From positions 36,208,232 through 36,272,231 of the forward strand of contig CM076267.1 of the NCBI GenBank assembly GCA_038380795.1: DNA of 64,000 nucleotides. The letters are read 5' to 3'. The position numbers were made by a program, and so were the translations under genes. The notes under the pieces are model-generated. The model had not been told where the DNA came from and did no database searches. It saw nothing but the letters and a program-made list of their open reading frames with translations. Below are positions 24,745-37,540 of this stretch, piece after piece. This DNA comes from Pyrocephalus nanus. Its lineage: Eukaryota > Chordata > Aves > Passeriformes > Tyrannidae. The stretch's first letter is position 1, and every line of letters begins with the position of its first letter.

Positions 24745-24940
24745 GGGTGGGCAGGCCCTGGCACAGGTTGCCCAGAGAAGCTGTGGCTGCCCCATCCCTG
24801 GAAGTGTCCAAGGCCAGGTTGGACGGGGCTTGGAGCAACCTGGGATAGTGGAAGGTGTCCCTGCCAGTGACAGGGTGGGTTGGACTAGCTGAGCTTTAAA
24901 GGTCCTGCCAACTCAAACCATCCCATGATTCCACGATCCT
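24745..24940 (+). mobile_element. CR1 LINE 3' fragment
   Basis: Runs from about GGTGGGCAGGCCCTGGCACA through GCTTGGAGCAACCTGGGATA to CCCATGATTCCACGATCC. It is the inverted partner of the copy at 24171. Confidence 0.95.
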
Positions 24941-27900
24941 GGGCAAAGCTCCATGGGAGTGTGTGGCCCTGGGAGCTCCCATCCACGTTGGTCAACACTG
25001 AGCCCATCTGACAGCATTGCTTCCCATGACCCTGCTTAGCTGTAATTCCTGAGCATCATGGGTGGGAGGATGCCATGGAACTTGCAGGTTCTGCTCCTGT
25101 TCCCAGCTTTAAGTCATTTTTTTTCTTTTTTTTTTTTTTCCCCAAATACGTGTTCACAGCAAGATCAAAACAAGTGCGGTGCCTCCTGGTGCCGGGTAAT
25201 TCCTTGGCGGGTGCTGGAGCCCAGCCTCGCTCCTGCTATCTGATGGGACCACTCCAGCTGTGTTCTCCACCCTTCCAAACAAAAACTACAGCTACAAACG
25301 GTACTTAAATCCTGAGAAAGCCTTGTCTCAATTAGCTCAGTGCTGAGTGTCTTCAAAGGCGGTGGGGATGGGAACACGCTGCGGTTCTCTCCGGGAGAGG
25401 CAGACACCACACCTCATTCCTCCACCTGCTCCTGGATCGGGGAGCATGGCCTGCAGACACAATCCCAGACAGTGGTGCTGCATGGGGATACAGGCACGTG
25501 GGCTGCACCTCCAGGTGAGTGTTCCCAGTCCTCACCCGTGTCTCCGCACCAAGGTGTGAGGTGGAGAAACGTGAGTGTGTGGCCAGGGAAGGGTTGCTGG
25601 TGGATCTGGCTGGGTGAGGACTTGCTGGCATTCCAAACAGGAGAGTGTGTCTCCCTGCTGGGGGCTAAAAGCTGTGGCAGAGCAATGGTTTCAGTTTCTC
25701 TGGGTTTCTGGTCCTTCCCTCCAGCAGCTGCTCACATGGCTCTGGCAGAAAGTGGGGAACCCATCTTCTCTGAGTGTTTTGGGAGGCAAGGTTGATTGAT
25801 TTCATCCCATAAGAGGTAAGGGTGTCAGAAATTGGGGTGGGATTTGCCACTGAGGACAGAGGCTCCATTTGCTGCTTTTTGAGTTCTAGTTTCTCTGCTT
25901 ACAGGAGAGACCCAATGCTGAAGCAGGAAGCAACCTGATGAAATCTTCCTCTGCTTTTGTCTTAGGATATGGGTAAAAATCAGGCTCCTGTTGTCCTCAG
26001 TGGCAAGCTGAGGCAGTGCTGGAAGCCAGGCTGACGTGGGCAGGGGCTGTACCTTCAGTGAGGAAGGGAAACCAAAGCCACCATGAACTCTGAGAGATCT
26101 CAAATCCCATCTTGGTTTCTCTGTGGGGTGTTTGTTCTGAGCAAAGGGAACCCTGCAGGGAGGTGAGTGGCTCAGCTGGAGTGAGGCATCAAAGCTGATG
26201 CTCTCTTGCGGCTCCTGGTCACGGTCTGGGTTGTGCTGGGTTGTAAGTGGGTTGATCCAGGCAGGACCAGGGATGTGAGCAGGCCTTTCTGGCAGGGCAT
26301 TTGTGACTTTGTCCAGCACATTAATTCAAGAGATGGGACCCTTGCTGCTTCCAGCAGTTCCCCAGGATGGACCATGGAAGGTGGGTGATGGAGAGCAGAG
26401 AGGTGGAAGGCTGTGTCCCGTTCTGTGGGTGTGGCACAGTGCATCCATCTCTGCCCATCTGGTCCTGTGCCTTCGTGGCACAACCGCCCCCCTTCCTCCC
26501 AGCCACATCCGTTTCTGGAGTCCCTGTGGATCTGGTTTTCCCTGGGTGTCTGTGCACGCAGCCTTTGGCTGGAGGTGTGTTCAAGTGGGCCCTCCTGGAG
26601 AGCTCAGAGCTCCCTGTGCTATGCTGGCAGGAGCTTTTATGAGCCGCGGGGGCAGTGGAGGGAAAACGACCCTGAGAGGCAATAAACCTCGTTCCCCCGA
26701 GGCCAGGCAGGAGTGGGCTGTGACAGCGCCGGGTCACGAGCTGCTGTTCCCTGGCACGGCTCCGAGCGCACAAACCCACTCGGGTCGCTGCTGGTTTGTG
26801 GTACAGCGCCGGGGTCGTCCTGACCGGATCATCTCTGCCGGTGCGGGGGAGCTGCGTGAAAGCATCTGCACCTCCTGCAGAGCCTCCGGCGTCCTGGGGT
26901 TTGGCAGGAGGCTCGGGGCTTTCCCAGCACATCCCGTTAGGTGGCAATGCTGCCTGTTCCTCTGAGCAGCCCCGCAGGATGACGGCAGTGAGAACGGGAC
27001 TCGGGCCTCGTGGGGAAGGCTGCGGTGGCCAAGGCTCCTGACTGCGTGGAAAAGGCTCTCAAATCCGTGCTTTTAACTCTGTTTTGGACCCTGGGATCCC
27101 ACGCTCCCAGCTTTGAGGTGCCCTGGAGCACGTGGGGGCTGTGGCCATCCCTGGGCCAGCTCTGTCCTTTGTATGGGCCACGCAGGTTCTCTTTGCAAGT
27201 GCTTTGGCCTCTGTGTCCAGCCTGGTGTTCCCCGTTTGCCTTATTCCGTGTCGTTTCCCAGCAGGAGAAAGCACCCAAGTGGCACTGGGGCAAGAGGGGC
27301 ACTCGGCATCTCCTCTGGGGAGACCAGCAAGCAGGGCAGCTCCTACCTGCCTTACAGACCCATCTCAGGCTCCTGCTCTCCATCCTCTCAGCAGAGGCCT
27401 GCAGAGGACAGAGGAGACACCTGCAATGCCCTTGGCCGCAAACTCTTGCTCAAGAAATGGTGAGTAAAGACTTCACCTGGCCGAGTGCTGGCCTGCAGCC
27501 AGGGGACTTCCCAGGATGACCACTGGGCCACACAGCAGGATTGCTCATGAATCTCAGCATCACCTGTGGGAGTGCCCTGTGTGCTGGTGGAGAGGAGGTG
27601 CCTGAATTTCAAGCAGGAGTTGAGGTGAAAGCACAGGGCTGGAGGCTCCGTGGGTCCCCTGACAGGGATTAGGGATGCACTGCACACCCCTCCCAGTCCT
27701 CACTGTGCATGATGGGTGTCCCCACATGCAGCCCTGTGCTCTGTCCCCCCTTCTCCTGGGCTCCAGTGCGCCGTGCATCCCATGACCTGCCTCTGCCGTG
27801 TAACTGGGATGTTATCTGGAGATCAGAAAGCGCTCGGGTCTGGACCTTGGAACAGAGCAGCGTTTCATGGCAGTCCAGCCAAGGGGAATGAAGTAATATT

Positions 27901-30817
27901 AAAGTGTGATATTTCATTGCTCTGTAATTAACTTCAGCTGCTTTCAAGCTGCAACAAATTACCCTCAAAGCCCATTTTTGTACCGAGGAGAACTTTGAAC
28001 TGCGTTACCAGCCCTGGTGTCTGGGAGGGAGCGGGGAGGCTGCTCCTGCTGTCTGTGGCTGCCGCTCCGTGTGTGGTTTGGGATTCGATGGTGTGGCCCA
28101 AACCAGCCCCAGGCCGGGTGTGCCCAAACAAAGGCAGAGGTTGTGTGTTGGGGCTGGAATTAACCCCTGCAAGGGAGAGCCCTGGGGGTGGGAAACTACT
28201 GCAGCATCCCAGGAGAGCCTTCAGCTCTACCCTGCTTGTCTTTTCTGCTGAGAGGTACCCTGGGGCACCCCCAGCATTGCTGCAGCCAGAGGGGTGTGTG
28301 CCCCGTGTCGCCTCGGGCTCTCTGTGGTGCCTGAAAGACTTTGGGTACACATTACCATTCCCAGGGCTTCCCAAAATGCTGTGTGCAAGCTAATGCAGGG
28401 CCTGAAACTTCAGCTTGTTGGAGAGAAAAGTCAGCTGAGCTGCACGTTAGAAGCCAGCTGGCTGGTTCAGCAAAGACCTGGGGATCCCATCGTTTTCAGG
28501 AGCCGCTGATGCCCTTGAGCGGAGCAAAACACAGCTCTGCGTTTCCCAGCAAGACCCCTCCTGCTTCAGCTCCCTAAATTCCTTGGAGAATACACTTTGC
28601 ACTTGTTTGCATTTACTTTGCACCTTCTCTCTCCAGCAGGAGCCACGAAGCTGGTCCCCTGCAGCCCAGCCCTGGCAATACGGCCCAGGCTCCTGCCACA
28701 CGCCCGATGGCGCCGCGGGATTTGCAGGCAGAGGGGCTGCCTGGGCTGGTGGTGCCAGGCCCTCCCCATCCTGGGAAGCTGCTCTGGAAGAGCAGGACTG
28801 CAGCAGCTTGTCTGGGATGCCTCAACCAGGGGCAGCTTAATTACCTTTGATAAACTCATGAGATCATAAAACCAAAGAGAGATGGGAATTGCTCCTGCTC
28901 AGCCCTCGGTGCCCATGGGATGCAAGGCAGGCGCACTTGGAACTGGTCTGAGCGGATTAAGCTCGGCATCCAGAGGCACTGCACAGACAACATGTGCTCT
29001 GAAGAGGTTGGAGAGCAATCTTCCCAGCTCTGCAGTGTTATCCAGGTGTGTTCTCTTCCCTTTGGAGCCCTCCAGGGCAGCTGGGGAGCTGTGGCACAGG
29101 TCCCACATTTGCCCATGTGGGTCCCTTGCCCATCCCTGTGGGAGCTGAGTCACCCTGGTCTCTGAGGAAAGGTCTCAGCATTCTCCCATGTCCTGGGGAA
29201 GGGCTGGTTGTCCCCTTGGATTCCCTTGGGAGAAGAGGAGGGAACTGTGGCTGGTGTGGATCTCTCTGCCCTTCTCCATGTGCCTACCAAGGGGGTGGTC
29301 AGAGGAGTTTGAAGAGCTGCTCTGTTTCTGTAGGTGATGTTGGGGGATTAAAATCCCTGATCTGGATGTGTTAGAGAGGCAGGCAGACCTTCTACCCAAA
29401 TTCCCAGGGAGAAAGCCAGCAGCCCAGATTCCACTGTGCCACCCTGCTCTCACCTGGGATGGCTCATTCCCAGCTTGGGGCCCCAGCAGCCCTGTTCCAC
29501 CAGCTGCAGTGGGGTTCCAACCCCTGGGTGTGGCATAGGAGGGGTCACAAGGAACCTGATCCATGGGCAAGAGACTTTAAAAACAGAGGGAAGCTTCCAC
29601 CTCAGTTTCCTGCGGTGCTGGAGCACAGCCTGGTGCCCAGGGCAGGAGATGTACAGCTCAGGTGGCTGAGCTTTAATTACCCTTGATTACCCAAATGCCT
29701 CCACCTGGGTCAAAATCTGGGGTAGGTGCATCCCGGTGGGACAAGGGAACAGGGAGACCTGGCAGTGCCATGATGGAACTGCTTTTCCCGGGAAGCCATT
29801 TGGTTTGGATCCCGCTGGGAGTGCTGCAGCCCCAGCCTTATCACCTGCACTAGGCCAAGCGGAGTGAGTTAACGATCGGATTCATCCCAGAGCAATCCAA
29901 GGAGCAGCAGTGGAACCAAATGCTTTCCGTTGGGTGATGCCCAGCCAAACCTTAATGGAAACTGACAGCCCGACCCTGGGACTGTGCTCTGGCCAAAGAC
30001 AATCAGCCTGATAGTTCCCTGGAGAAGGCAGTCGTGACTTTAGTGTGTCTTCTCAAAGCATTTCTCTCAGCAGCTTAAAAAGAGAAGCCCGAGCTGCATA
30101 GATGCGGAGCTGGGGCTGTGTGACCTCCCGGCTCTTCCCCAGCTCTGCAGCGCACAGTGGTGCTGCTTGAAAACCCTCAGCCTCCCAACCCGCTGGGATT
30201 CCTCACTCCACCAAGGAAACCTCCACCACCATCCCAGATCCTCTCCACACTCTGCTCTCAAGTCGGCATCGCTGGTACCCAAGGCAAGAATTAACATACT
30301 GTGAGTATTAATAGGGCAACTTCAGTCATTGAAGGTGTTTGGAGGCTTTTATTGGCATATTTGGTTTTGGAGGTAATATTTTACTGCACCAGCTCTTCCT
30401 TTGCTCTAAACTTTTCCCTGCCTTCTCCCTCTGCAGTTTAAAAGGGAAACAACATGTTTTATTCCAAGTTCCCAGCACAGGTCTCCATCTCTCTTGCCAA
30501 CTGTACTTCTATTAAAAAGATCTCGACATTGCCCCTCCAGCAAAAGATCAAACCTTTGATATAAAACAGGACTGGGAAGGAGGGTTCAGCTTTCCAAGCC
30601 CTAGTTTCATCCTGACTGTGTAATCCTATCTTCATGTTTTCCAACCTCCTCCTGGTTTTGATAATCAATCCCATTACTGCCGTAGGTCCATTTATTGCAT
30701 CAGGGAAGGACTGAGCCAGGCCTGGGCCTTGAGCCACCCCTGCTGGTGCCATCCCGAGGGGTGGGGATGTGGGCTGAGTTGCAGGTGCCCTCACACCTGA
30801 TCCCAGCACCTGGTTGC
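24941..30817. other. CR1-free intergenic stretch, GC-rich
   Basis: Almost 6 kb with no CR1 copy that I could see, higher GC than the introns and CpGs clustered around 26640-27000. Open frames up to 220 residues on both strands overlap each other and show no family signature. Possible exons of an unseen gene could not be supported by splice phase. Confidence 0.45.
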
Positions 30818-30972
30818 ACAGAGAGATTGTGGACTCCAACCCTGGAGGTGTTCAAGGCCAGGTTGGACGGGGCTTGGAGCAACCTGGGATACTGGGAGGT
30901 GTCAGGGGGTGGAATTGGATGGGATTTAAGGTCCCCTCCCAACCAGAACCATTCCATGGTTCTGTGGTTTGA
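30818..30972 (+). mobile_element. CR1 LINE 3' fragment
   Basis: Includes GTGTTCAAGGCCAGGTTGGA and CTTGGAGCAACCTGGGATAC and ends CCATTCCATGGTTCTGTGG. It lacks the usual CCCTGCCCATGGCAG stretch, an internal deletion. Confidence 0.92.
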
Positions 30973-31987
30973 ATGATGGCTGCAGCTCCTTGCTGGGCAG
31001 CTGCAGAGGTGAGGAGCCAAGATCTTCCCAGTAACATGAGGTGGGTACAAGGAAAATCTTCCAGGAGTGGCTGGAAGGAGAGAATCCTGATAGCCATTCT
31101 TGTGGTGAGAGTGCTGGTTGCCACTGTGGCTAGCAAAGGATTCTTACTGACTCATCAGCTGGTGCCAGGATTCTCAGGGAAAGCTGCAGGAAGTCCTGGA
31201 GCCCTCATCCAGGCTGCTTCCTAGAACCCATTCCCAGAAAAGGTGGTCTCTCCTCGGGAAGTCTTTTCCAGAGTGGTCCTTGATGGACCAAACAGCTCGA
31301 GTGGTTTCTGGGGCTCTCATGTGGCTCACTCAGTGAGCTTTCCCTTTCTAATGTCGTTTATTTTTTGGTCTGGATAATCTAGTATCCAAGGTCGGCTCAG
31401 CAGTTGTTTGATCCCACAAGTCCCTTGGCCCCATCATATGACATTGAGTTCCTCGAGGCAAATTGTGTGAAAAGATGCTCTCCCCCACACACTTCTGAAT
31501 TTACTGTCCCTTCATTCCTGCTGAATGCCCTGTTGTTTGCAGAGCCTGAATGCGAGCTCTGTCCCCGGGACCAGGATGGCCCCTTCCACCGGGCACCTCA
31601 AAGATGCTTTTCCTGAATGTGCTGATTTTCAGAAGAGCCCTCCAAGGCAGGGCAATTACTCTGGCTTTGTGCAACAACCTTCATCCAGAGGATGGCCCAA
31701 GAGCAAGATGGGGATGGTGGCACCGAGCAGACCCATTGGGAGGGGGGAGGGAAGCCAGGCAGCTCTAGTGGGAAGAGCTCTGAGCCCCTCTTTGTGCTGC
31801 TGGAGTAGTGACCCCATCTGTCCTCTGCCCTCTCCTCGGTGCAAGTGCTGTTAGAGTGCCTGGGAACCCCTGGCAGAGCGGGGGCTGGGGATGATGGGGC
31901 TGGAATTGTGTTCATTCCCTCCTCAGCCCTTTCTGGGGCTGCTCTCTCCTCTTTGCTTTTCATCCTGCTCTATCTGTTCCCCATCCC

Positions 31988-32101
31988 CAGAAGTGTCCAA
32001 GGCCAGGTTGAGGCAATGTGGGCTAGTGGAAGGTGTCCCTGCCCCTGGCAGGGGGTGGAACTGAATGGGCTTTAAGGTTCCTTCCAACCCTACCTATGAT
32101 G
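31988..32101 (+). mobile_element. CR1 LINE 3' fragment
   Basis: Runs from CAGAAGTGTCCAAGGCCAGG to CTTCCAACCCTACCTATGAT. An internal deletion removes the GGGGCTTGGAGCAACC segment. Confidence 0.9.
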
Positions 32102-33116
32102 GCTGGGGTACAAGCCATGGCATGGGATGAGGACCCCCTTCCCCATCTAGAGCCTGGCAGTGCCACCCAGCTCTCCACCAACAGCCCCACCAACTCACCT
32201 GAGAATTGCTGCACAAGGACAGCAAGGACACAAGGACACTTTCCATCTCCGTGTGTGTCACCCCCAGATGTGGGGAATGGAAAGTGTCCGCTGAGTCACC
32301 AGAGGTCCGTGCCACACTGGCTGGGCTCTGGAGCCTGCTCTTCACCAGGAGCTGCAGCCAAGCTGAGGAGGAGCGGGGACAGGGAGCCCCAAGGAGCTGG
32401 AACCACGCTCACAGCCTCCTGCACCTTCAGACACTTCCCACTGTAGATGGGGGACAGCAGGCACCCACTGGGGAGGATGTTGGTGACAACTGGGGAGCCC
32501 TGAAATCAGAGAAATCCATGGGGCAGGACCTCGTGTGGGACCCCACCCCCTGTGCCAAGACAGCGGGGGGAGCCGTCACTCTTCCCTCCCAGGGTCCCAC
32601 CCCTGCGCCCTGCTTGCTGTGAGCGAGATGTCTGAAGGAACAGGAATTGCTGCCAGGTTAGGAGGTGTTTCTCACCCCCACGAAAACAAACAGGGCTGAT
32701 TTGTTCCCCGTTTGCTCATCCACGGGAGCTGCAAAGCTCTGCCTGCGTGGGGTGGGAGCTGAGAGTTTGGCTCCATTTGATCGCGTGCTCTCCTGCCCCA
32801 GCTTCAAAGATCTCTTTGCTTTTTCACTCCCTTTTATGTCCCATCTCTTGAAGTTCCAGTCCTGCATGAAGGCACAAACCCAGGACAGCTGAAGGCTTCC
32901 AAATGCAATTATTTTCCAAAGCATTTCAATAAATTAGCAGCTCGTTTCTTTGCCAGACAGCATTTCCCTTCCCATTGACCCACGTCTGTGCAGCCTGCGG
33001 TGTGCCTTGGACCTCTGTCCTCTGGGATGTTAGCCTGGGAGGACGGAGCTGGGCACTCTTAGATGTGATTCAGACCTGGACTGGGACTCAAGAAGTGTTG
33101 GCATGAGCATCTGCAG

Positions 33117-33134
33117 ATATATATATATATATAT
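33117..33134. repeat. AT dinucleotide microsatellite
   Basis: Nine AT units followed by a T-run, in intergenic sequence. Confidence 0.93.
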
Positions 33135-33460
33135 TTTTTAATAGCCTTTTATTTATTAAGCTACTTTGGAGTCTGATTCACTCGCTCTGTTCGATATTTA
33201 TTGGTGCTTCACCTGCCTTGAACTGGGAGCACTTTGATTAATGGATTTGCCTTTCCTGGAACCGTGTCCCAGCATCAGCTCACCAGCACCCTCAGCCAAA
33301 GCACCACTCTTGTAAATCAAGGATGGTGAGGGGAAAAACCCCAGGCAGGGCTTGCCTGGGGGGCAGGACAGTGACCCACCCCACCAGCCCCCCAGTTCCA
33401 TGGCATTCACAGCTCGGATAAGGGATTCCAAGTGATGGAAAGCTCTGTTTAATAGAGGCA

Positions 33461-33610
33461 TTAATTTCTTCCCAGTGTCCCATCTAACCCTGCCCTCTGG
33501 CAGTGGGAAGTCATTCCCTCTTGTCCTGGCTCTCCATGCCCTTGTCCAAAGTGCCTCTTCAGCTCTCTTGGAGCCCCTTTAGGTCTCTCTTCTGTGTCCT
33601 ATCCCACCAC
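33461..33610 (-). mobile_element. Internal CR1 fragment without its 3' end
   Basis: AATTTCTTCCCAGTGTCCCA and CTAACCCTGCCCTCTGGCAG match the internal part of the copies at 60553 and 39609, followed by CCCTTTAGGTCTCTC. The 3' terminal region is missing. Confidence 0.85.
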
Positions 33611-33857
33611 AGGCCAAAAGGACTCAGGTGCACAAGGACTGGGGCAATGCCAGGGTAGGAAAGAGCCTGGGAATACCAGCTAAAGGTGAGCTGCTGTCAT
33701 TGCATGAACATGAAGCACCCAGCCTGGGATCAAGCTGGGATTTTCCCTGAAAATGCTTCTCTGTGGTAGAGAGAGGCGGCATTTGGCAAAGGCAGTTTTG
33801 GGACACATCTACATTGAATGTCTAGGTGTTGCTATGGAGAAGCTGGATGGAGGCCAC

Positions 33858-34232
33858 CAGGAGAAAGGAAGCTCAGTGGGGACTTTCCCTCACTGTCTAC
33901 AACTCCCTGACAGGAGGGGGGAGCCAGAGGGGCTTGGGCTCTGCTCCCAGGGAACGAGGGACAGGACCAGAGGGAAGGAATGGCCTCAAATTGCACCAGG
34001 GGAGGTTTAGATTGGATACTGGGGAAAAAAATCTCTCCACCAAAAGGACAGTCAGGGGTTGGATCAGCCTGCTCATGGCACTGGTGGAGTCACCACCCCT
34101 GGAAGTGCCCAAAAGATGTACGGATGTGGCACCTGGGGACGTGGGTTAGTGGTGGCCTTGGCAGTGCTGTGTTAGGGGTTGGGCTTAATGAGCTTAGAGG
34201 GCTTTTCCAACCTTAATGGTTTTGTGATTCCA
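33858..34232 (+). mobile_element. Longer CR1 fragment, second subfamily (~375 bases)
   Basis: Contains the internal CAACTCCCTGACAGGAGGGG and CTCTGCTCCCAGGGAACGAG blocks, then GATGTGGCACCTGGGGACGT and a 3' end of CCTTAATGGTTTTGTGATTC. The internal part overlaps in content with the copy at 38476. Confidence 0.95.
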
Positions 34233-34789
34233 GGAAATAGCACCTGGCTGAAAAGGAACCAGGGAGGTGCTCCTGGGGGGCTTCCTGCTTGCCCAGGTGG
34301 CTGGTGCTGGGTTCTGGTGTGGCCTGGACTTCCAGGGCAGGGCCATTCATGGAAGGGTGATGCTGGGTGCTCTGCCCCCCTGTCCCCTGGGGAGGTGGGT
34401 TATGGGGGGGGCCCAGCAGTGACAAGGAGCTGTACCCACGGCTGTCCCCTCTGCATGGGGAGCTTCTCTTTTAAAATAATGGCCAACAAAAAAAAAAAAA
34501 ATCCCTGTCACTTAACCAAAATGTTTCAGGCCTTTTGGGTTTTTCCCTGTGATTAAGTTTAATGAGAAGAGACAGCAGAGGATTTATCAGTATCTGCTCA
34601 CTGATTCCAGCTTTGCCTCTGGGGTGACAGGAGATCCAATGCTGTTATTCCCCAGCAAGGACTTCATGCAATGTGACCAGGGCCCTGACGGCAGAGCTGC
34701 ACCCCAACCCTCCCTGAAGTATGGAGTGGTGGGGGAAATAAAACAGCAGGATAAACCGGGATAGAGGAAAGTATCTGAACCTTGACAGC

Positions 34790-34803
34790 ATTGCCATGGT
34801 AAC
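34790..34803. promoter_or_regulatory. Near-consensus RFX X-box
   Basis: ATTGCCATGGTAAC matches the X-box form GTNRCC-N2-RGYAAC at all but the first base. Single motif hits of this kind occur by chance at modest frequency. Confidence 0.35.
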
Positions 34804-35389
34804 GGGGACCTGCTAGTGCATGCTGCAGGCTGGCACGGGGGGCAGAGTGGCACCGTGGGCACCGGGACACGCTGTTATCCGGGATGGACTGGGATGGAGA
34901 GGCTGTGTTTTTCCTTATGGAAGTCAGCAGCAGCTTTGGAAAGATGCTCTGGGAGCTGATGGCAGGGTGAGAGGCAGCTCTGGGACATAGGAGTCTCTCT
35001 GTCTCTTCTGCCTCCCCTTCCCCTCCTGATCTGCAGTCCCAGCCAGACCAGCTGCAGCTGGCTGGACCACACAGCCCTGGGGGAGGTCGGTCATGCTGGT
35101 GGGAAGCAGCGATTCCCCTTCGGGAAAACATGCCAAGGCTCAAGGCTATGTTTGCATTTCCCCTAAAGAGCGAAGCCCAGACCTTTGCCCGTTGCTCATC
35201 CCAACCAAAAACATCCCCACTGGGCAGCATCCTCCCTGCCCAGGGCTGTTCACATCCCCGGCCAAAGCAGCTCCTGGGCATCCCAGTGCCTTCTGCCAGC
35301 TGCCTGGCTCGAAGGCAGGGCCAGGCAGAGAAGGCTCCGTGCCAGAGGGGCCTTTTGCCTTCCAGTGGCCCAGCCGTGGGTCCAGCACG

Positions 35390-35720
35390 GGGAGGGGCAG
35401 CAGAGCAGGGTCCCTCAGGGCGGGAGGGGAGCGTTCGGGTGGGGTACCTCGGGCAGCGTGTGGGGTTATCTCGGGGGGGCTGCGGGCGGCAGGGCTGGTT
35501 GGGAACAAGAGCCGTGGGCTGGGAGCAGTGCAGGGAGGATGGAAGGGTGCTGCGCTGTCACTGCCAGCAGCGTGTGTGCCCCCGGCCCTGCCGAGCTGCA
35601 GGGGGAGAACGCGCCCTGCCAGCCGCGGCCGCCCCTCCCGCGCCGCCACGTGAGAGGCGAGGAGGAAAGACGGGCTAAAAATAAACCTGCGTAAAAATAG
35701 CCCCACGTGTGCTCGCTTTC
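35390..35720. promoter_or_regulatory. CpG-rich block with E-boxes and MEF2-like sites
   Basis: The most CpG-dense unique sequence in the window, including GCGGCCGCCCC and CGCGCCGCCACG. Near its right end it has CACGTG at 35647-35652 and 35704-35709. Between them are CTAAAAATAA (35675-35684, a match to the MEF2 consensus) and GTAAAAATAG (35691-35700, one mismatch). A third CACGTG is at 36060-36065. This could be a promoter or enhancer of an unseen transcript. No coding exon is evident next to it, and the long open frames across it are explained by its high GC content. Confidence 0.4.
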
Positions 35721-36392
35721 GAGGCGAAACGAGGGGAAGTTTCATCTGAAGCAAAGAAAACCGCGCTGAAATGTACCTTCCCAGCTCGCCCTCTGGGAAG
35801 GGGGACCCATCTCCAAGGCAGGGGAGAAGCGCTTGGTCCAGCAGGGCCCCCGGGAGATGGGCAGGAGGGGGGAAACACGGGCTGGAGTGAGCTCTGGCAG
35901 CACGTCTGGGCCGATGTTTGCAGCACTGCAGCTCCACTGCTGTGGAAGGAGCAGTTCCCTCCCTCAGGTGGAGCTGGGTCTGACAGAGCCTGGCATCTGC
36001 ATCGCCCCCAGGGAAACACTTCTGTCTGAGGGGCAAGGAGAGAAGCTCTCAGTGAGAGCCACGTGGGCACCTCCCATCCCCAGCACCCGAGAGCATCCAG
36101 GCAGCTGCAGGCTGGGCTTGGAAATGCAGCAGAAGCTGCTTCGTCCTGAATATAGGAGGTTATTTCTTACCCTAATAGGGCAAGGGGGGGAAAAACCCTC
36201 CTATGGAGCTGAAAGCTGGGGTGGTTCCTTGGGAGTTTCACACAGGGAGATGCCTAATCTGGATTAATGATGTCACAGGGCTGGGACTCCATCTCAACCC
36301 ATGCTAATCCACAAAATATGTCAGTGCACCTCTCCCCTCTGCATTGCTGCTTCCCTCTTCTGCAGTTCCTCTTTGCAGAGGGAATTTCTTTC

Positions 36393-36418
36393 CTTTCTCT
36401 CCTTTCTCTCCTTTCTGC
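36393..36418 (+). repeat. TTTCTCTCC pyrimidine repeat
   Basis: Three near-identical CCTTTCTCT units form a polypyrimidine tract downstream of the CpG-rich block. Confidence 0.85.
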
Positions 36419-37540
36419 CCAGCTGAGCTCTCTGGTGTTTAAGCAGTGCCTCTGGGCTGACCTAACTACAAGGAAACAGAAGGATCATCCTTATTGCAGC
36501 AATAGGGAAAAATGTTTATGGCATTGTGATGGAAACCCAACCCCGCCTAAATTTGTGCGTGGCCCCAGTGCACTGGGAGGTTCTCCTGAGCTGTAGGAGC
36601 TGACAGCTGGGGCTGTGAGTGCTGCCCAAGGCTCATCTCCGCCTGCTGACACCACCAGGGCGTTCAAAAATCCAGGTGGAGTTCCCATCCCAGATCCCCT
36701 TGTGCCAGGTTTGTGCTTTCCATGGGTTGTTTCTGAGGTATTTGAATTACACAGAGATCCTCAGATGGGCTGGGTGGGGAGTTCTGGGGATACCCTGAGT
36801 GTCCTCAGCCTCAGGCTTTCCCAGGACAAGCTGCAGAGGGGCTCCCCCTGCCCTGGGTGTGATGCAGATGCCTCCAGCTCCTTCATACTTATTTGGGTCC
36901 CATCTAAAGCCAGTTTGGTGGTCCCCCTGCCTGAGACCTAATGGAAGTTTATCAAACCTAACCAGAGTCTGAATTCAACTTTTCCAATCTGTTCCTTATG
37001 GGCTTGGTTGCATTTTAGGAGCTCAATAAAAACAATTGTTAAAACTGAAACAGAAGAAAAAAATGGGCATTACGACACATTCCAGGCTGGCACATGTTAG
37101 GAATGTTCTTAATTAATAGCATGGTGGGAAGGAAAACGAAAGGGAAATGTTAAAGCAAGAATGTGGACAGATGTAGAGGAGGAGCCCCACGAAGGGAGAT
37201 GTCCACAAAATCTCTGCTACCACACAGCCTCCAGCTTGTTCCCAGGAGAGGACTGTGGAGCCAAACCCAGATCAGCCCCCTGCGCTGATCCAAGCTGTGG
37301 CAGGATAGGATGCCTTGGCAGTGCCAGTGTTGGATGAGGAAAGGACAGGAGCAGAGAGTCTGGATTTAAATGGAGAAGCTGATGAACCTGCCAGGCTCTC
37401 CTGCCTTTTGGTTTCTGACCAAAACTTTATTTCTCTGTGACTGGAGGAAAGACAAATCACTGCCTCCAAGAAGGCTCAGTACCTGTGTCAGACAACTCCT
37501 GGCCAGCTGTGGTGAGATCCTGAGGCTGTGCCTGCCGCAG

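Larger units (their letters stand above)
34233..37540. other. Unique stretch around the CpG-rich block
   Basis: No repeat apart from short A and pyrimidine tracts. The 296-residue minus-strand frame at 35146-36036 and its plus-strand shadows are products of the GC-rich sequence. Confidence 0.45.

Noticed and set aside
35146..36036. 296-residue minus-strand open frame
   Set aside because: It lies over the CpG-rich block, where stop codons are rare, has overlapping long frames in the other reading frames, and shows no domain.
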